A stretch of 6,697 nt of DNA, from contig CAZMRK010000653.1 of assembly GCA_964568355.1 (NCBI GenBank), positions 1 to 6,697 on the forward strand, written 5' to 3'. The notes below the pieces were generated by a model. That model was not told the origin of the DNA, searched no databases, and was given only the letters and a program-made list of their open reading frames with translations. The DNA is from JAJPJX01 sp964568355. GTDB lineage: Bacteria; Acidobacteriota; Terriglobia; Bryobacterales; Bryobacteraceae. Within the stretch, counting starts at the first letter, position 1. Each line of letters begins with the position of its first letter. A program made the position numbers and the translations under genes. Below, piece after piece: positions 5,457 through 6,697 of this stretch.

Positions 5457-6697
5457 GTGGCTCCAGCCCCGCTTTGGCCAGCACGGCATAGACCACAAAT
5501 CCGGTAAGAAAGCTGTACAACACGGCTGGCTGCGCATAGGTCTTCCATTCCGTGGGAACCGGCAGGAAGGGCAGGATGCCGACCAGAAATCCCACTGCCC
5601 AGGCGCCATAACCCGCGAGATTGACGCCTTCGCGCGGGCCGGCCCAGCGGCGCCCGGAGAGCAGATAGTCCGCGGCGATCGCTCCGCAGATCGGGCCGAA
5701 GGACGCTCCCACGATGGTGAAGAAGCCAATCAGGTCCGCGGCGACACCGGTTACCGCGAGCACGATCGAGATGGTAGCCGCAATCATGCTGGAGAGCATC
5801 CGCGAGACTCCCGGGACCATGGTGGCGAAGCTGTTGCCGACGATGAAAGAACAGAAACATGCTCCGGGAATCGAGGCGATGGCGAACAGGAAAAACATGG
5901 CCGTGGCCAGCACTCCGCCGATGCCGCCGATCACACCGTCGTAGGTGTAGCTCTGCAGGTGGAAAAGCTGCCGGCCTCCGGCTACGGAGAGAAGGGGTAG
6001 GGCGCCGGCGTAGAGCACAGCCAGCGCGATGCCCACCAGGCCGCCCCAGCGCACATCGCCGGCGTGCCGCGCGTTCATGCCGAAGTCGGTTCCCGCCGCG
6101 CCGGCGGTGGCAAAGAAGCCGATGATGATTTGCAGCAGCATGGCGAAAGCGAGGAAGGAATCCGGCTGCTCTGGAACGTAGCCTTCGATGCCCGGGGCGG
6201 TCCGGAAGAAGACCAGCAGGATCATCAAGAAGGGGATCAGGTTGAGAAAGAGGGAAAGGCGCGCGACATACTGAATGCCCATCACGCCGACCAGCGCCAT
6301 GGCGTATCCCCACAGGATGCCGATGGCCACGAAGGCCAGGCTGCCTGGGGCGGCGCTGGAGCCCAGGCCGTTCAGAATGAACTGCGTGGAAAAGTAAGTG
6401 TTGACCGCAAACCAGCCGACCTGGAGGACTCCCATCAGCAGGCCCGGCATCAGGTAGCCGCCCCTGGTCCCGAACGTGGAACTCCCTACCACCTAGAGCG
6501 GGAATCCGGTCTGCATGCCCAGCATGGCCGGGGCGTAATAATAAAGCAGCCAGCTCAACAGGCCTGCCACCGCAACGCCGGCGATGCACAGGCCCAGGCT
6601 GCCGTGGCTCAGAGTGCCATCGGCCAGCTTGATGTAAAAGGCGATCCAGAGAAAGACGCCCGCATAGCTGGGGGCGATATTCGTATACCAGGGCGCG
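5419..6697 (-). pseudogene. NCS1-family permease (cytosine/purine permease type), interrupted by in-frame TAG; 5' end cut by window edge
   Basis: The product would be a 12-helix inner-membrane symporter of the nucleobase:cation symporter-1 family, whose members import cytosine, purines, hydantoins or allantoin; the substrate here cannot be told. The frame enters at 6696 with APWYTNIAPSYAGVFLWIAF, a typical NCS1 N-terminal region and first helix. It continues through LGMQTGFPL, meets TAG at 6493-6495, and resumes without frame change as VVGSSTFGTRGGYLMPGLLM. This joins parts of one conserved segment around the break. The downstream portion has 357 codons with about ten hydrophobic segments, including GPICGAIAADYLL and VNLAGYGAWAVGFLVG near the C-terminus. 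A GTG directly after the TAG could restart translation, but it lacks a ribosome site and would lose helices 1-2. The nine C-terminal sense codons come from the heptamer repeat. The simplest view is a recent nonsense mutation (a Tyr codon TAC to TAG) or a base-call error, since the rest shows no decay. Confidence 0.8.

Overview
This is a GC-rich chromosomal window of bacterial housekeeping and metabolic genes. It has seven protein-coding loci and no RNA genes, phage genes, insertion sequences or CRISPR array. The ferredoxin type, the mixed metabolic layout and the degenerate heptamer repeat fit an Acidobacteriota-like genome. That assignment is inference from general familiarity and was not tested.

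Left part: galU (UTP-glucose-1-phosphate uridylyltransferase, minus strand, 3' end cut by the window edge) and a seven-iron-type ferredoxin gene (plus strand) diverge from a 140-bp spacer. The spacer holds a CRP-like palindrome and a -10-like box close to the ferredoxin start.

Centre: a minus-strand group runs from a short siroheme-synthase-type dehydrogenase gene through a DinG/YoaA-type iron-sulfur helicase gene to queD. The helicase stop and the queD start overlap by 8 nt, so these two are probably translationally coupled. queD meets the ferredoxin gene head-on with a 13-bp overlap of coding ends. A 12-bp hairpin followed by a T-tract, oriented to terminate the ferredoxin transcript, lies inside the conserved C-terminal coding segment of queD.

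Right part: der (double-Era-like GTPase, ribosome assembly) diverges from the siroheme gene across only 49 bp, with back-to-back -10-like boxes almost touching the two start codons. Beyond der is a degenerate 7-bp tandem repeat with a hairpin. It leads into a convergent NCS1-family permease gene on the minus strand, which is cut by the right window edge. The permease reading frame is broken by one in-frame TAG in an otherwise continuous family match, so it is called a pseudogene, or a sequencing or assembly error.

Several products share an iron theme: a ferredoxin, an Fe-S helicase, a siroheme enzyme, and queuosine synthesis, whose later QueE step uses an Fe-S enzyme. Nothing shows that they form one pathway. 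I found no clearly new multi-gene system. The points most worth checking are the permease TAG, the terminator embedded in queD, the heptamer repeat and the near-leaderless divergent promoters.
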